Source of the DNA: Cloeon dipterum
Taxonomy: Eukaryota; Arthropoda; Insecta; Ephemeroptera; Baetidae
Reading direction: 5' to 3'
Length of the DNA stretch: 64,000 nt
Assembly: GCF_949628265.1 (NCBI RefSeq)
Contig: NC_088786.1
Location: 5,704,001-5,768,000 of the forward strand
In this document: piece after piece, positions 33,245 to 46,967 of the stretch
How the letters are laid out: each line of letters begins with the position of its first letter
How positions within the stretch are numbered: the first letter of the stretch is position 1
Program-made: the position numbers and the translations under genes
The notes under the pieces: model-generated
Told to the model about the DNA's origin: nothing
The model's input: the letters and a program-made list of their open reading frames with translations, nothing else
Database searches by the model: none

Positions 33245-36200
33245 ATGGCACCCTTGCAAGTGGATGTGCCAGTTCTTCTTGAACTGGTGAGGAGTAAGAC
33301 TGAGGTGAACAGCTTGAAAAGGCTTCTGATCAAATACATCTTGGAAAACCTCGGAGATTACTTAAATGGAAAGCAGACCTTAGAAAAATTGCGTAAGTAT
33401 CAACATTTTATGAGTCAAAAATGAGTTTACTTTTTTAAATTTATTAAGCTCTACTATTTGTTGGTGAAATTTTACTTCATTTTAAAATGTGCCTTATTGT
33501 TACATACGTTAGTGTTTCTCACTAATGGCACCACTGTTCATTTACAGTTTTAAAATCTACCTGTAATACGATTTGAGATGAAATCCTGGTATAAAAACAT
33601 TCTAACTTTATCAACTGACAACTGAAATCGGTTCAGCCAATCAAGAACAACACATTTTACATGAAAATAATTTATTATCTGACGTTTCCACCACAATTAG
33701 TTAGCGATTTGATTTTGGTTTTCAGTTGGATTAAATCTTAAATCGATGTGCAAGAACCTGAAATTGTGTGTTGCCATTATAGTTGGCTTCTTTTGATTTT
33801 AAATCAAGTGGAAACATTAATACACATAAATTATATTTTGTGCCTATATTCATTATTTCTAGCCACTACCCTTCGTGAGATGGTGCTGCGTCAAATGATG
33901 CAACTTCAGTGCCATGACAATTTAGGAGACCAGCAAGAAAACATAGAGAGGTTGATTCAGGCTTACTCTCAGTTGGTCAGCCCAGAAACTAAAAAAATAG
34001 AGTTGGGTGGATTCATTTCCTTCTGCTGTGAGGAAACTATCGTCCTAAATATCACAAAGGTACTTACTTTCTTTTCTGTTAAATATTTTCAGAGGAGTCT
34101 AAATAAATCTCTTTTGTGAGCAGATTCTGGAGGTGATTTCGCAAAAAGCATCCGGTTTGGAAAATCTGGATTTTTACAAAAATTCTCTATTGCAATGGTT
34201 CCAACACCCGTGCTTGGAGAACAATTCCATTGGAGCGATATTAAAAATGGAAAACCTGAAAATTATTCACTTGCCCTGTGTTAAATACATTCACGTGAAG
34301 CTTGTTTGCAAAAATTTAGAACAATTGCAATACTTAAATTGCGCCAGAATTGAATTCGCTGAAGATGATGACATAGAAGCCGATATTACGGACTTTAAAT
34401 CAAGCTTTTCTCGACTGAGAGTGTTTTTGTTTAATGTTAGTCCATTCTCAACATCAGCTAAGTTGAGAAAACAATGCATCCAACACTTGCCGAAATTAGA
34501 AATCGTCAACGATTTCGCTGACAGCACAAGGAACTTTCCTCATCAACCAGAATTGGCGATTCCAGAAGAGACTTCTTCGTTGCGTCATCTGTTCGCAGCT
34601 CCGACAACCTTTGACCTCCCAGCAGCATTTCCAAACGTGACCCATTTAAAAGTAAGCAATGGCCAAAACTTTAGCTCGCCTAACAATAATTTAAGCGTAT
34701 CGCAGAAAGTTCTGTAAATTTCTTCCCATCAATGGCATTTTAATTCAGTTTATCTCTTTCTTTCATAGCGAGAAAACTCGCAAAAACTTAATATCCTGGG
34801 AGAATATATTATTTTAACAGGCAGGAATAAATACAATTATTAAGAATTCTGTCTAGAAGGTTAAAAAAAGAAGATGTGGTGTTGATGGCACGATAATTCT
34901 TTACGTCATCTGGGCTGGCTTTGTTTTTAAATAAATTTTTTAAATTACATTATATCCAAGAGGCAGTAAAATAGCCAAGGGATAGAAAAAGATTAAAAAA
35001 TGGAGTAAATCTCTTTTAAAATAATGATCATGTTGAGCGAGCCCTAAAATTAAAGCAAACCAAATCTCATGTTACAGGCACATTGTTCCAAGGATGAGCT
35101 ACGAGACCAATGCGACTCGATCCTGAGATTCGCGAACATCGAGAGTCTAATGTTGCCATACGCTTCTCCTCTCCACTTCTTTTTAAAAGCGTATGGAGCC
35201 AACCTCCAAACTCTCATCATGACGAGTTCAAGATGTTGGCAGAAGTATTCATTCAAACAGATTTTCGATGCTTGCCCGAAACTTCAGAGGCTGGAGATGT
35301 ATAACGTGCAATTTTCGGACGACAAGAAGCCCATAGAATCTTTTTCGCAGCTTCGAGAACTTCACTTGACACTTGGGTAAGATTTTAGAGTAAATTTCTC
35401 ACTTTGGAAGCCTTTTTCAGCAGAGAATATTTTATGAAAGTTGTAAGCATGATTTAAATCGTTGAGAGTTGAAATAAAACTCAACATGGAGTTGCATTGA
35501 GAAAATTTTTAAAATAGGACCGATTTAAGTTTTTCTCTTAAAATAAACAAACGTCCCGAGTGATATGTAAGTCAAAACCAAAAAATGCAAAAGCCAACAC
35601 TTAGCAGGGGCTTGTTTGTTGAGTGCTTGATCAGTTACACAATGAAATAACATTAAGTTAAAGTGGAATGATACTGGGCAACAATTGGATATTATTTAAA
35701 TTGTTAGATGCCTTAAACAATTGACCGATAAACAATTTGTTCAACAATTTGCAATAATAAAAAAATGACCTTCCTTAATAAATTCAAATTTTGCCAATTT
35801 TCTCCAAAATTAACAGCGCTTGACCATATTTTCTTGTCATATTCCGATTCCTCTCGTCGATATCTGTCCAACGGTGTATGCCACTTATTGGGGAAACTCT
35901 TGGTTTTGAAATTAAATCGGATTTCAAGTAAGGAGACAGCTCTTACCATTTGAAAAGCACGGTAACTTTCCAGCCAATTTTCTCGAATAATTACAGCGCT
36001 TCTTAGATCAATATAGGCTTTAACTTAATCCTAAGGGAGAGTTTATGTATTAGCAACAAGCATTTTCCAAGCTTTTCCAGTATCATTCATCTTTAAAAAC
36101 AAATTTAAGAAAGTTTTTTTATAATATTGAATAGAAAATGAATGCAAGACCCACTATCATCCAATGAAATGATTAAAAAGTCACGTTTAGACTAAATAAA

Positions 36201-36711
36201 CTAATCTTAACTACCCATGGTCCATGGTATTATATATAATTATTAATACTTTTGTCTCTGTTGTTGCAGTCACTTTGTGGAACATAACATTGTGTTGACC
36301 AACATCCTGGCGGCGCCAAATCTTGAGAAATTTTCCCTTTCATGTTATCTTGAAGAGCTTGATATTGATGACCTTCGGAAACTGATGTCATTGATTGCGG
36401 ATGAGAAGATTTTGTGCACACTCACCAGTTTTAATTTGCGGCTCAGCAGAACCATCGATTACCGTAAAATCAACTATGATTTGCTGCGGACTCTAAGGGA
36501 TTTTGTTGCCGTTGCTGCTGCTTATCTGCCCAATTTAATAGATTTCACATTGGGGCTGAGCTGTAGGAATCGTGAAGATGGGTTTACGATTTCCTTGCGC
36601 AGCAATCAGGAAAAACAGCTCTGTGCAATTGGTGATCGATTTCATGAGTGGATCGGAGATAACAGCATAGCAAAGTACATTCGTGCAATAAATGCTAGAA
36701 ATAAGTTGTAG
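33245..36711 (+). CDS. Leucine-rich-repeat-like host protein, five exons, 537 aa
   Basis: Exons 33245-33392, 33863-34059, 34124-34651, 35078-35376 and 36270-36711 total 538 codons. The N-terminal about 115 residues are helical and Leu-rich (LRR-family cap or F-box-like, not a clear F-box). Irregular LRR-like units follow, e.g. LENLDFYKN, LEQLQYLNC, NIESLMLPY, LQTLIMTSS, LQRLEMYNV and LRELHLTLG. Such solenoids bind proteins, so the partner is unknown. The last intron (893 bases) carries a MITE at 35,666-36,088. The start at 33,245 follows a possible acceptor (TTTTATAG), so an upstream exon may exist. All frames are open and the gene looks intact. It resembles large lineage-specific LRR families I associate with mayfly genomes, which is only a recollection. 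Confidence 0.75.
35666..36088. mobile_element. MITE with GAATGATACTGG ends, intronic copy
   Basis: It is bounded by GAATGATACTGG and its inverse CCAGTATCATTC. An inverted, closely similar copy is at 38,639-39,065, and broken pieces lie at 50,017-50,155 and 50,500-50,600. It is non-coding. The host splice sites of the LRR gene are not interrupted. Confidence 0.8.
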
Positions 36712-36974
36712 TTTGTCGTTGAACTTATAATGAATCAAAATAGTAGGTTTTATTTTTTATTTCTTAACATCAGGATTGTTTTATTTCATTTATACGTCCT
36801 TAAGCAGCAGAGAGGTTGCCAAAGCCAATTTATTAAAGTATTCTTGAATATTAGCGTTTTTTTCTGAAACGGGGTGCATTGTACCCCGTTTCAGTTTTTT
36901 GAAATATGCCGAATAAATTTGAATAATAGCGTTTTTTTTAATTCTGAAGTATACCGTTGAATCTTAAAAAATCA
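36712..36974. other. 3' flank of the LRR gene
   Basis: AT-rich DNA with an AATAAA at 36912 and a short inverted CGGGGTGCATTGTACCCCG stem at about 36,870-36,890. Nothing else is seen. Confidence 0.4.
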
Positions 36975-38638
36975 TAATTTTTAAAAGACAACCAATTTAA
37001 TTTCCATAGAGCATATTTGTTTTCCAGTAAGTAAAAAAGCGCCATATATGTGAATGAGGGCGGTTCAGGAGCTCGACCGAGGCGCTCTCTCGTGCAGATA
37101 ATTTTTACTTTGTAGTGAAGCCTCACTGAGTCGGAAGTTTTACGTGCACGTGAAGTGGAGGTGAAGATAGGAGTTTGTATCAAGCGAGAAACCCCGGAAA
37201 GGACAGATTTCGCAACTTTAACAAGTGTGAGTGTACATATAGAAAACATTTTGAATTAGGAAATAGTGTGGTAGGCCTTAATTTTGAGCCGGTAAACTTT
37301 TTAAACTATTCAAATAATGAAACATAACGACGGCACATTATTCCCTGGCTTGGATTTTGCATAACGGGGTATTATATTTCACGTGCGTTAATCCGACTAG
37401 CGTTTAGCGTTTAGTTAATGAATTTTAAAAGCAGATTGAAACGAAAATGTTAAATCCAGCGGTCAGTATCGACCAAACGGACCAGGCCACGTTTTCATTT
37501 TATTTTTGTGCATGTTGAACGCCATGATGGAATTTTTCTTGACAATATGACGATTTTCAGTGTAAAAAGGGCTTAGTTTAATAATAGGCATGGTTCGTTG
37601 TATACAGGGAGGAAGGTCAGGGCTTTGTTAACGACCGAAAAACTGATAAATAACTCTCCTCTCAGAGCGGCACAAGCTTAAGAGCGACATAAATAAATAA
37701 ACAGAACATCATAACAATCATGTCGCATCATAAAATTTTTGACCTGATGCAACAAAAATAGAATTCAAGACCTTAAAGTGGGCATTTTACAGTGAAAATT
37801 AAAAAATAACACTTTTTCTTAATTATTCTTTGACAAATTGGACACAGTTAGAATTTCCTTACATTTTCATTTGAATTTTCCGAGAGAATTGGATCCAAAC
37901 TTTTCATGATATCAAGCGGTAAGCATAAAAATGATGTCTCTTTTTCGTAAAATCATTATATAATCATCCTGGACGGTAATTTAGCTCATAATTTGTGAAG
38001 AGAAAAAAACGTTCATATTTAAAAAAAAAATTGGCATACTCTAAAATTTCATTGTTGCACATCTTAGAGATTAACAGGATTTATAAATTCAAAAAAAAAA
38101 TACTTCAATGAACTTGTTGCTACGGTCAACAATCGTCGCGACACTCCTCGGCCTGACCTACCACAACGCGCGCTTGCAGACCAAAGGCGCGGCGGGTGGT
38201 AAGCCAAGGCGCGGCGCGGTAAGCCAAGGCGCTGCGCGCGGTAGGCATTTTAAATGGATATCAATTTTTTTACACAGTTACATAGATGCAATTTAAATTA
38301 AATTCATACCATCCACTAATTAGTACATCATGCTGTTTAGCATAATCAAACATTTTTAGTCCAGTCTGCATGAAGTGCTGAACTAATAATTTTTATTAAA
38401 TTAGGGCCGCAGAAAAGTGTTGTTACCACGTCCGTCGTCATCGCCGCCGTCGCAAATTTGTCTTGACTCATTATCAGTGCGTTGTCTGCAGGCGCATTTT
38501 GTGACAGATCACGAAAACAATGCAAAATGTTTTTAATTGTTGGCCTGCATAGCTCTACTTTAAATTGTGCTGACTGTCGACTAGAAAAAAAATCGAAAAA
38601 TTCCACACTTGCTGGAAATATTTTTAAAAATTAAAGAG
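36975..38638. repeat. 1.6-kb dispersed segment, copy 1
   Basis: It is collinear and nearly identical with 48,432-50,016. It contains the GC-rich doublet AAGGCGCGGCG near 38,185-38,235 and a 62-codon frame (38,108-38,296) shared by both copies. It has no recognisable protein. Both copies abut a GAATGATACTGG MITE end, so segment and MITE were probably duplicated together. Confidence 0.85.
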
Positions 38639-39065
38639 GAATGATACTGGAAAAGCCTGGAAAATGCTTGTTGCCAATGCATAAACTCATCCCTTAGGAT
38701 TCAGTTAAAGCCTAAATTGACCTAAGGAGCGCTGTAATTTTTTGATAAAATTGGCTGAAAAGTTACCGTGCTTTTCAAATGGTAAGGGCTGTCTCCTTAC
38801 TTGAAATCAGATTTAATTTCAAAACCAAGAGTTTCCCCAATAAGTGGCATACACCGTTGGACAGATATCGACGAGAGGAATCGGAATATGCCAAGAAAAT
38901 ATGTTCAAGCAATGTAAATTTTGGAGAAAATTGGCAAAATTTGAATTTTTACTGTAGGAAGGTCCTTTTTTTATTATTGCAAATTGTTGAACAAATTGTT
39001 TATCGGTCAACTGTTTAAGGCATCCAACAATTTAAATAATTTTCAATTGTTGCCCAGTATCATTC
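38639..39065. mobile_element. MITE with GAATGATACTGG ends, second copy
   Basis: It has the same terminal inverted repeats as the copy in the LRR intron but lies in the opposite orientation. It is about 427 bp and non-coding. Confidence 0.8.
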
Positions 39066-39680
39066 CACTTTAAACTTCGCTGTCTGTGCTGCCTGGAAAA
39101 AAATACAGATCGGTCGAGCAACGCAATTATCTAGCAGCGCCGAAAATAAATTGAAAGTCCAGAAATCCTCCATGAAATGATTTTGTAATGAATTTTTTGC
39201 TTTTTTGGAGAAAAATAAATGCGTTGATTTTAATTGAGAAGCTGAGGGGCACGAAAAGCGCGCAATTTGATTTTATTTTTATATATTATTATTTTTTTTT
39301 AATTGTAATCCGAGTTAAACACATTTTGTGTTTTGTATACTCAGCCAGTACATGTGGCGAATGCCGAATGCCCCCTGTTGGAGGGAAGTGCTGCGTGGTG
39401 GATTGGGGGATCGAAAGGCCTCTATTCCTCACTTGTTTGTCAGTCTTACGGTCAACAAGGAACGCCGAACACTTACGCGCAGCAGCTCTCTGTGAGATTC
39501 ACATCGCCAACTCTACCACGTGGTAGGTTTCTTTCACTTTTATTCTCTTTCCCCTCAATCTCTCCCAACAACGAGTAAAACTAAAATTTTAGATGATAGG
39601 ATTATTTTCCAAACAATATATAATACATACTTTAAATAGTAGCACAAATAGGGCACCGTAAAATATTACAAAACTCTCTA
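39066..39680. other. Intergenic DNA
   Basis: AT-rich. The frame at 39,188-39,526 shows no domain, splice support or repeat partner, so I see nothing annotatable. Confidence 0.4.
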
Positions 39681-42600
39681 TAGAGAGCAAATAATTCCAA
39701 ACAATAACTACTGACCAGCGCATTTTAATCCACCAGATGGACATCGGCATCCTCTCACCCCTTCCCCCTGAAATGTTTTTCTCTTCCTGCAAGTACAACG
39801 ACGTCGTGTGGAATATTCTGGAAGAGATAAAATTCTCTGGTACACGAGAAATACCTTTCAATCGAAAGTAAAAATAAACTTTTTTTCAATCAAGCAACAA
39901 CAAATTTTCCTTGATCTAAAAATATGAACTTTTAGTTCATATAGACAGATTACATAGATTTCTCCTACCATTTTTGTCTCGGTATTTTAGAAAGAGAGCG
40001 GCCTTGTTGCTTCAAAGTGGGTAGGAATATGACTGCCAGCGTGCCAGCTCAGTAGAGCATAATAATTATGGTTTCACAATGACACAGTGCATATTCTTAA
40101 AATTAACTTCAGAGTGTTCCTAGAATATTACGAAATACTTTAGTATTGCGATTTAATTGGGAATTATTTAAATAATTACAAACTTCATTTAAATTTTAAA
40201 AATATGCAAAATTTGTTAGTTATCAATCATATCACATATTATAGCTCCAAAATTTTCTATCATACGATGCCACCACCGCCCATCTTGAAGCCCAAACTGC
40301 AGAACTTAAACGATTGCATCTTTTTTCGTCGTGCAAAATGTCACCGGAAGGCTTGAAGCCAAAAAAAAGGGAGAGACTCAAAGAAAAAAATAAAAAATAT
40401 CTTTTATTTCAATTAACTTTGCTTGAAAAATGGAAGGTAGAAGTACCAAATACCAGTGTATGGCGAAGGGAAAACTGTCGGCGACACTTCCTCGAGGACT
40501 TCTTCCCAAAGTTCAAACATCATCTCGCAGAGCTTACAGTGAGAGAGCTCCTCACAATCAATCGATTCTGCCCAGTCACTGCCCACAAGCGGTGGTCTTC
40601 TGTGATACCTCCGTCGCATTTCGGAGGAGTGAATTGAATGGCCGGTTTGAAATAGGATTTGAATTTAAATTCTGGGCAGGGATGTCGCAGCAGGCCGGAA
40701 ATCCAAATTAAAAGCTGCAAAATAAATTTTATTTATTAATTATTTGACTGCAAGAAAAGATATTATCAAAAAACAAATTAATTTTACTCTCTGAAATGAA
40801 GTTATTATCTCATGTACACTGTCTCTTTCCTTGAAAATTTAAATATTGAAAGCTCCCAAAGCGAAGTTTAATTTTTAAAAATATTTCCAGCAAGTGAGGA
40901 ATTTTTCTAATATACGGTGCGATAGATAAAGCAGACTAGGAGGCAAACTAATTCCACGAATACTAAGGGATGGAACAACCTGTTCAAGACGCCAAAAATA
41001 GAGTAGAATCTGGAAAATAAATAAAAATTAGACCTGAATATAACCAACAAATGAATTACTAGGCTAAATATAAATTACTTACACAAATATAACATCCATT
41101 AATACTCCCAGCATTTTTGAAGAAGGATGAAACGTCGAGGTCATGTGCGAAATAATTAAGCCCATATATGCCGACAGATCAGAGCGTGCACTGCAAACAA
41201 ATTAAAAGAAATATGATATTTTACCGTCTGCTAAAACAAAGAGACAACATTTTTTATTAATGGTTGTGCTTTGCTATTGCCAGTTGGACTAAAAATGCAC
41301 TTATTAATAAAAATTTCTAATTCTATAGCCGTTCGCAATAGAGCCGCACCGAGGAATGATGCCTAGACTGTTTAATTATTGATATTTTACTATTTTTTGC
41401 TTATTTTTGGACTAGAATGCACAACCCTAAGTAATCCGTTTTTGTCAGATTCTCCGCGCGTTCCGGTTTTCTTCGCATTTCAGCGTCTTTTGTCACAGTA
41501 TTATCTGGAGACATGCATAGAGAGCAAATAATTCCAAACAATAACTACTGACCAGCGCATTTTAATCCACCAGATGGACATCGGCATCCTCTCACCCCTT
41601 CCCCCTGAAATGTTTTTCTCTTCCTGCAAGTACAACGACGTCGTGTGGAATATTCTGGAAGAGATAAAATTCTCTGGTACACGAGAAATACCTTTCAATC
41701 GAAAGTAAAAATAAACTTTTTTTCAATCAAGCAACAACAAATTTTCCTTGATCTAAAAATATGAACTTTTAGTTCATATAGACAGATTACATAGATTTCT
41801 CCTACCATTTTTGTCTCGGTATTTTAGAAAGAGAGCGGCCTTGTTGCTTCAAAGTGGGTAGGAATATGACTGCCAGCGTGCCAGCTCAGTAGAGCATAAT
41901 AATTATGGTTTCACAATGACACAGTGCATATTCTTAAAATTAACTTCAGAGTGTTCCTAGAATATTACGAAATACTTTAGTATTGCGATTTAATTGGGAA
42001 TTATTTAAATAATTACAAACTTCATTTAAATTTTAAAAATATGCAAAATTTGTTAGTTATCAATCATATCACATATTATAGCTCCAAAATTTTCTATCAT
42101 ACGATGCCACCACCGCCCATCTTGAAGCCCAAACTGCAGAACTTAAACGATTGCATCTTTTTTCGTCGTGCAAAATGTCACCGGAAGGCTTGAAGCCAAA
42201 AAAAAGGGAGAGACTCAAAGAAAAAAATAAAAAATATCTTTTATTTCAATTAACTTTGCTTGAAAAATGGAAGGTAGAAGTACCAAATACCAGTGTATGG
42301 CGAAGGGAAAACTGTCGGCGACACTTCCTCGAGGACTTCTTCCCAAAGTTCAAACATCATCTCGCAGAGCTTACAGTGAGAGAGCTCCTCACAATCAATC
42401 GATTCTGCCCAGTCACTGCCCACAAGCGGTGGTCTTCTGTGATACCTCCGTCGCATTTCGGAGGAGTGAATTGAATGGCCGGTTTGAAATAGGATTTGAA
42501 TTTAAATTCTGGGCAGGGATGTCGCAGCAGGCCGGAAATCCAAATTAAAAGCTGCAAAATAAATTTTATTTATTAATTATTTGACTGCAAGAAAAGATAT

Positions 42601-45560
42601 TATCAAAAAACAAATTAATTTTACTCTCTGAAATGAAGTTATTATCTCATGTACACTGTCTCTTTCCTTGAAAATTTAAATATTGAAAGCTCCCAAAGCG
42701 AAGTTTAATTTTTAAAAATATTTCCAGCAAGTGAGGAATTTTTCTAATATACGGTGCGATAGATAAAGCAGACTAGGAGGCAAACTAATTCCACGAATAC
42801 TAAGGGATGGAACAACCTGTTCAAGACGCCAAAAATAGAGTAGAATCTGGAAAATAAATAAAAATTAGACCTGAATATAACCAACAAATGAATTACTAGG
42901 CTAAATATAAATTACTTACACAAATATAACATCCATTAATACTCCCAGCATTTTTGAAGAAGGATGAAACGTCGAGGTCATGTGCGAAATAATTAAGCCC
43001 ATATATGCCGACAGATCAGAGCGTGCACTGCAAACAAATTAAAAGAAATATGATATTTTACCGTCTGCTAAAACAAAGAGACAACATTTTTTATTAATGG
43101 TTGTGCTTTGCTATTGCCAGTTGGACTAAAAATGCACTTATTAATAAAAATTTCTAATTCTATAGCCGTTCGCAATAGAGCCGCACCGAGGAATGATGCC
43201 TAGACTGTTTAATTATTGATATTTTACTATTTTTTGCTTATTTTTGGACTAGAATGCACAACCCTAAGTAATCCGTTTTTGTCAGATTCTCCGCGCGTTC
43301 CGGTTTTCTTCGCATTTCAGCGTCTTTTGTCACAGTATTATCTGGAGACATGCATAGAGAGCAAATAATTCCAAACAATAACTACTGACCAGCGCATTTT
43401 AATCCACCAGATGGACATCGGCATCCTCTCACCCCTTCCCCCTGAAATGTTTTTCTCTTCCTGCAAGTACAACGACGTCGTGTGGAATATTCTGGAAGAG
43501 ATAAAATTCTCTGGTACACGAGAAATACCTTTCAATCGAAAGTAAAAATAAACTTTTTTTCAATCAAGCAACAACAAATTTTCCTTGATCTAAAAATATG
43601 AACTTTTAGTTCATATAGACAGATTACATAGATTTCTCCTACCATTTTTGTCTCGGTATTTTAGAAAGAGAGCGGCCTTGTTGCTTCAAAGTGGGTAGGA
43701 ATATGACTGCCAGCGTGCCAGCTCAGTAGAGCATAATAATTATGGTTTCACAATGACACAGTGCATATTCTTAAAATTAACTTCAGAGTGTTCCTAGAAT
43801 ATTACGAAATACTTTAGTATTGCGATTTAATTGGGAATTATTTAAATAATTACAAACTTCATTTAAATTTTAAAAATATGCAAAATTTGTTAGTTATCAA
43901 TCATATCACATATTATAGCTCCAAAATTTTCTATCATACGATGCCACCACCGCCCATCTTGAAGCCCAAACTGCAGAACTTAAACGATTGCATCTTTTTT
44001 CGTCGTGCAAAATGTCACCGGAAGGCTTGAAGCCAAAAAAAAGGGAGAGACTCAAAGAAAAAAATAAAAAATATCTTTTATTTCAATTAACTTTGCTTGA
44101 AAAATGGAAGGTAGAAGTACCAAATACCAGTGTATGGCGAAGGGAAAACTGTCGGCGACACTTCCTCGAGGACTTCTTCCCAAAGTTCAAACATCATCTC
44201 GCAGAGCTTACAGTGAGAGAGCTCCTCACAATCAATCGATTCTGCCCAGTCACTGCCCACAAGCGGTGGTCTTCTGTGATACCTCCGTCGCATTTCGGAG
44301 GAGTGAATTGAATGGCCGGTTTGAAATAGGATTTGAATTTAAATTCTGGGCAGGGATGTCGCAGCAGGCCGGAAATCCAAATTAAAAGCTGCAAAATAAA
44401 TTTTATTTATTAATTATTTGACTGCAAGAAAAGATATTATCAAAAAACAAATTAATTTTACTCTCTGAAATGAAGTTATTATCTCATGTACACTGTCTCT
44501 TTCCTTGAAAATTTAAATATTGAAAGCTCCCAAAGCGAAGTTTAATTTTTAAAAATATTTCCAGCAAGTGAGGAATTTTTCTAATATACGGTGCGATAGA
44601 TAAAGCAGACTAGGAGGCAAACTAATTCCACGAATACTAAGGGATGGAACAACCTGTTCAAGACGCCAAAAATAGAGTAGAATCTGGAAAATAAATAAAA
44701 ATTAGACCTGAATATAACCAACAAATGAATTACTAGGCTAAATATAAATTACTTACACAAATATAACATCCATTAATACTCCCAGCATTTTTGAAGAAGG
44801 ATGAAACGTCGAGGTCATGTGCGAAATAATTAAGCCCATATATGCCGACAGATCAGAGCGTGCACTGCAAACAAATTAAAAGAAATATGATATTTTACCG
44901 TCTGCTAAAACAAAGAGACAACATTTTTTATTAATGGTTGTGCTTTGCTATTGCCAGTTGGACTAAAAATGCACTTATTAATAAAAATTTCTAATTCTAT
45001 AGCCGTTCGCAATAGAGCCGCACCGAGGAATGATGCCTAGACTGTTTAATTATTGATATTTTACTATTTTTTGCTTATTTTTGGACTAGAATGCACAACC
45101 CTAAGTAATCCGTTTTTGTCAGATTCTCCGCGCGTTCCGGTTTTCTTCGCATTTCAGCGTCTTTTGTCACAGTATTATCTGGAGACATGCATAGAGAGCA
45201 AATAATTCCAAACAATAACTACTGACCAGCGCATTTTAATCCACCAGATGGACATCGGCATCCTCTCACCCCTTCCCCCTGAAATGTTTTTCTCTTCCTG
45301 CAAGCACAATGACGTCGTGTGGAATATTCTGGAAGAGATAAAATTCTCTGGTACACGAGAAATACCTTTCAATCGAAAGTAAAAATAAACTTTTTTTCAA
45401 TCAAGCAACAACAAATTTTCCTTGATCTAAAAATATGAACTTTTAGTTCATATAGACAGATTACATAGATTTCTCCTACCATTTTTGTCTCGGTATTTTA
45501 GAAAGAGAGCGGCCTTGTTGCTTCAAAGAGGGTAGGAATAGGACTGCCAGCGTGCCAGCT
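39681..45560. repeat. Tandem triplication of a 1,837-bp unit plus a partial fourth copy
   Basis: Units start at 39,681, 41,518, 43,355 and 45,192 (start TAGAGAGCAAATAATTCC). The fourth stops near 45,560. Copies differ by very few bases, so the duplication is recent. Each unit holds a possible terminal exon on + (49 codons from ATGGACATCGGCATCCTC, e.g. 39,738-39,870, preceded by an AG acceptor). Each also holds a segment (e.g. 40,430-40,560) related to 47,310-47,410, where it reads as the end of a longer frame. Diverged pieces of the unit occur at 50,140-50,415 (inverted) and around 56,395-59,035. Confidence 0.92.
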
Positions 45561-45812
45561 CGAGGAAGAAATTCAGGTTACCGGCTGGAACCTTTATGAG
45601 GGCAATGCAATGCGATATAACAGTTACCAGCTGCGCTATATAATTAAAAAGTCCTGATTCCTCTATTTTATGGCAGGAAATATTAAATTTTAAAAGCATA
45701 AATAGGATTTCATTAGAACAATAGAGGGTGTCTTGGGCAGCGTGATGGTTTATATTTAAAGACCAAGCTGAGACAGTATTCGAGTGACATTATTCATTCC
45801 CCTTTTATACAG

Positions 45813-46967
45813 GTGGAAGTGGAATTTGCTCTTCAGGCGATGAAAAATAAAAAGGCTTTCGGCCCAGATGAGTTGCGGTATGAGGTGGTAAAGCACTTGT
45901 GGCTGGTTGTTCCCGCTGAGTTTTTCTCGAATTGGGCGCGTTTCCGAGTTCGTGGAAAACGTCCAATCTGAAACTATTTATACAAGGGAAAGGGCGGCAT
46001 CTTGGACGTGAACAACTATTGGGGTATAAGTGTTTGCTTTTGCTGCTCGTTGTACGGCCTCCTGGACCGGCTGATGAACAATCACCTCTATACCCCTCTG
46101 ATTGAACTTATTCCGCCAAACCAATTTGGTTTCGTGAGAGGGAGGTCCACTTTACAGGCTGTGCAGTTCCTGATTGATGAGATAGAATCTGTAGTGTATA
46201 TTGAAACAACAAGTCGCTGTACGCCCTTTTTCTGGACATTAAAAAAGCGTTTGATTTTGTTGATAGAGGTTTCATCTTTGACAGGATGGTGGAGACTCGA
46301 CAATTTTCGGTCAGTGAGCTTGAACTGCTGGCAGAAATGCTTGATTCAAACTGCCTGGTTGTCCAAGACGGAATCTCAAAGTCTGAGCCTATTGTCCAGT
46401 CGAACGGTGTGCGGCAAGGCGGTTGCTTTTCTCCTTTTCTCTCTATCTTTTCATTAGCAGACATAAACTCACTTTTAGAAAGGGTGCCAAATGTTAAACT
46501 CGTCCTCTATGCTGATGGCATGGTCTTGCTTTCCAATAATTTGGAGAATCTTAAGCGCTTTACACTTTTACTAATAGACTATTTAATGGAGAGGAAATTA
46601 GAACTAAATTTCCAAAAATGTAAAATCGTGAAGCTCAGAAATTAATGGAGGGCGTGGTAGGTTTGGGAAGTCTGGCTCTTTTGTGCTAAATGATGAGAAA
46701 ATCGAGTTTGTCTCTGAGTTTAACTATTTTGGAGTCACGCTCCAACCCTCTGACCGCTCATTTTCGAAACATATTTTGAAAAAAGCTAGAGCAGCAATTT
46801 TCGCCACGGCTAAAATGACCTCCCTTCTCAAAGTCATCTGTCAACACGGCCTTAAAGCTTTTAGACCTTGCAGTCGCGCCTATCGCGAGCTATGGGGTTC
46901 AGGTGATCTGGTCGTACTTTACACTGTGAAGCCCTTCCTAACTTGTGTTTGTAAACTTTGTGATTAA
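45813..46967 (+). pseudogene. Decayed LINE-type reverse transcriptase
   Basis: Recognisable RT blocks appear in shifting frames. They are KNKKAFGPDELRYEV (fingers, about 45,840), PPNQFGFVRGRST (about 46,115), SNGVRQGGCFSPF (about 46,400), and the catalytic box, which reads YADG instead of YADD (about 46,510). LNFQKCKI and FNYFGVTL follow. Several frameshifts, a stop at about 45,970 and the changed catalytic Asp show that it is dead. Endonuclease and RNase H regions are absent, so this is a fragment. A short ATT repeat near 47,050 may be the LINE's 3' end. Confidence 0.85.

Noticed and set aside
40314-44311. 107-codon frame in each 1,837-bp unit
   Set aside because: Parts in another frame match a fragment at 47,310-47,410, so the reading frame is not conserved. 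It is kept only as repeat content.
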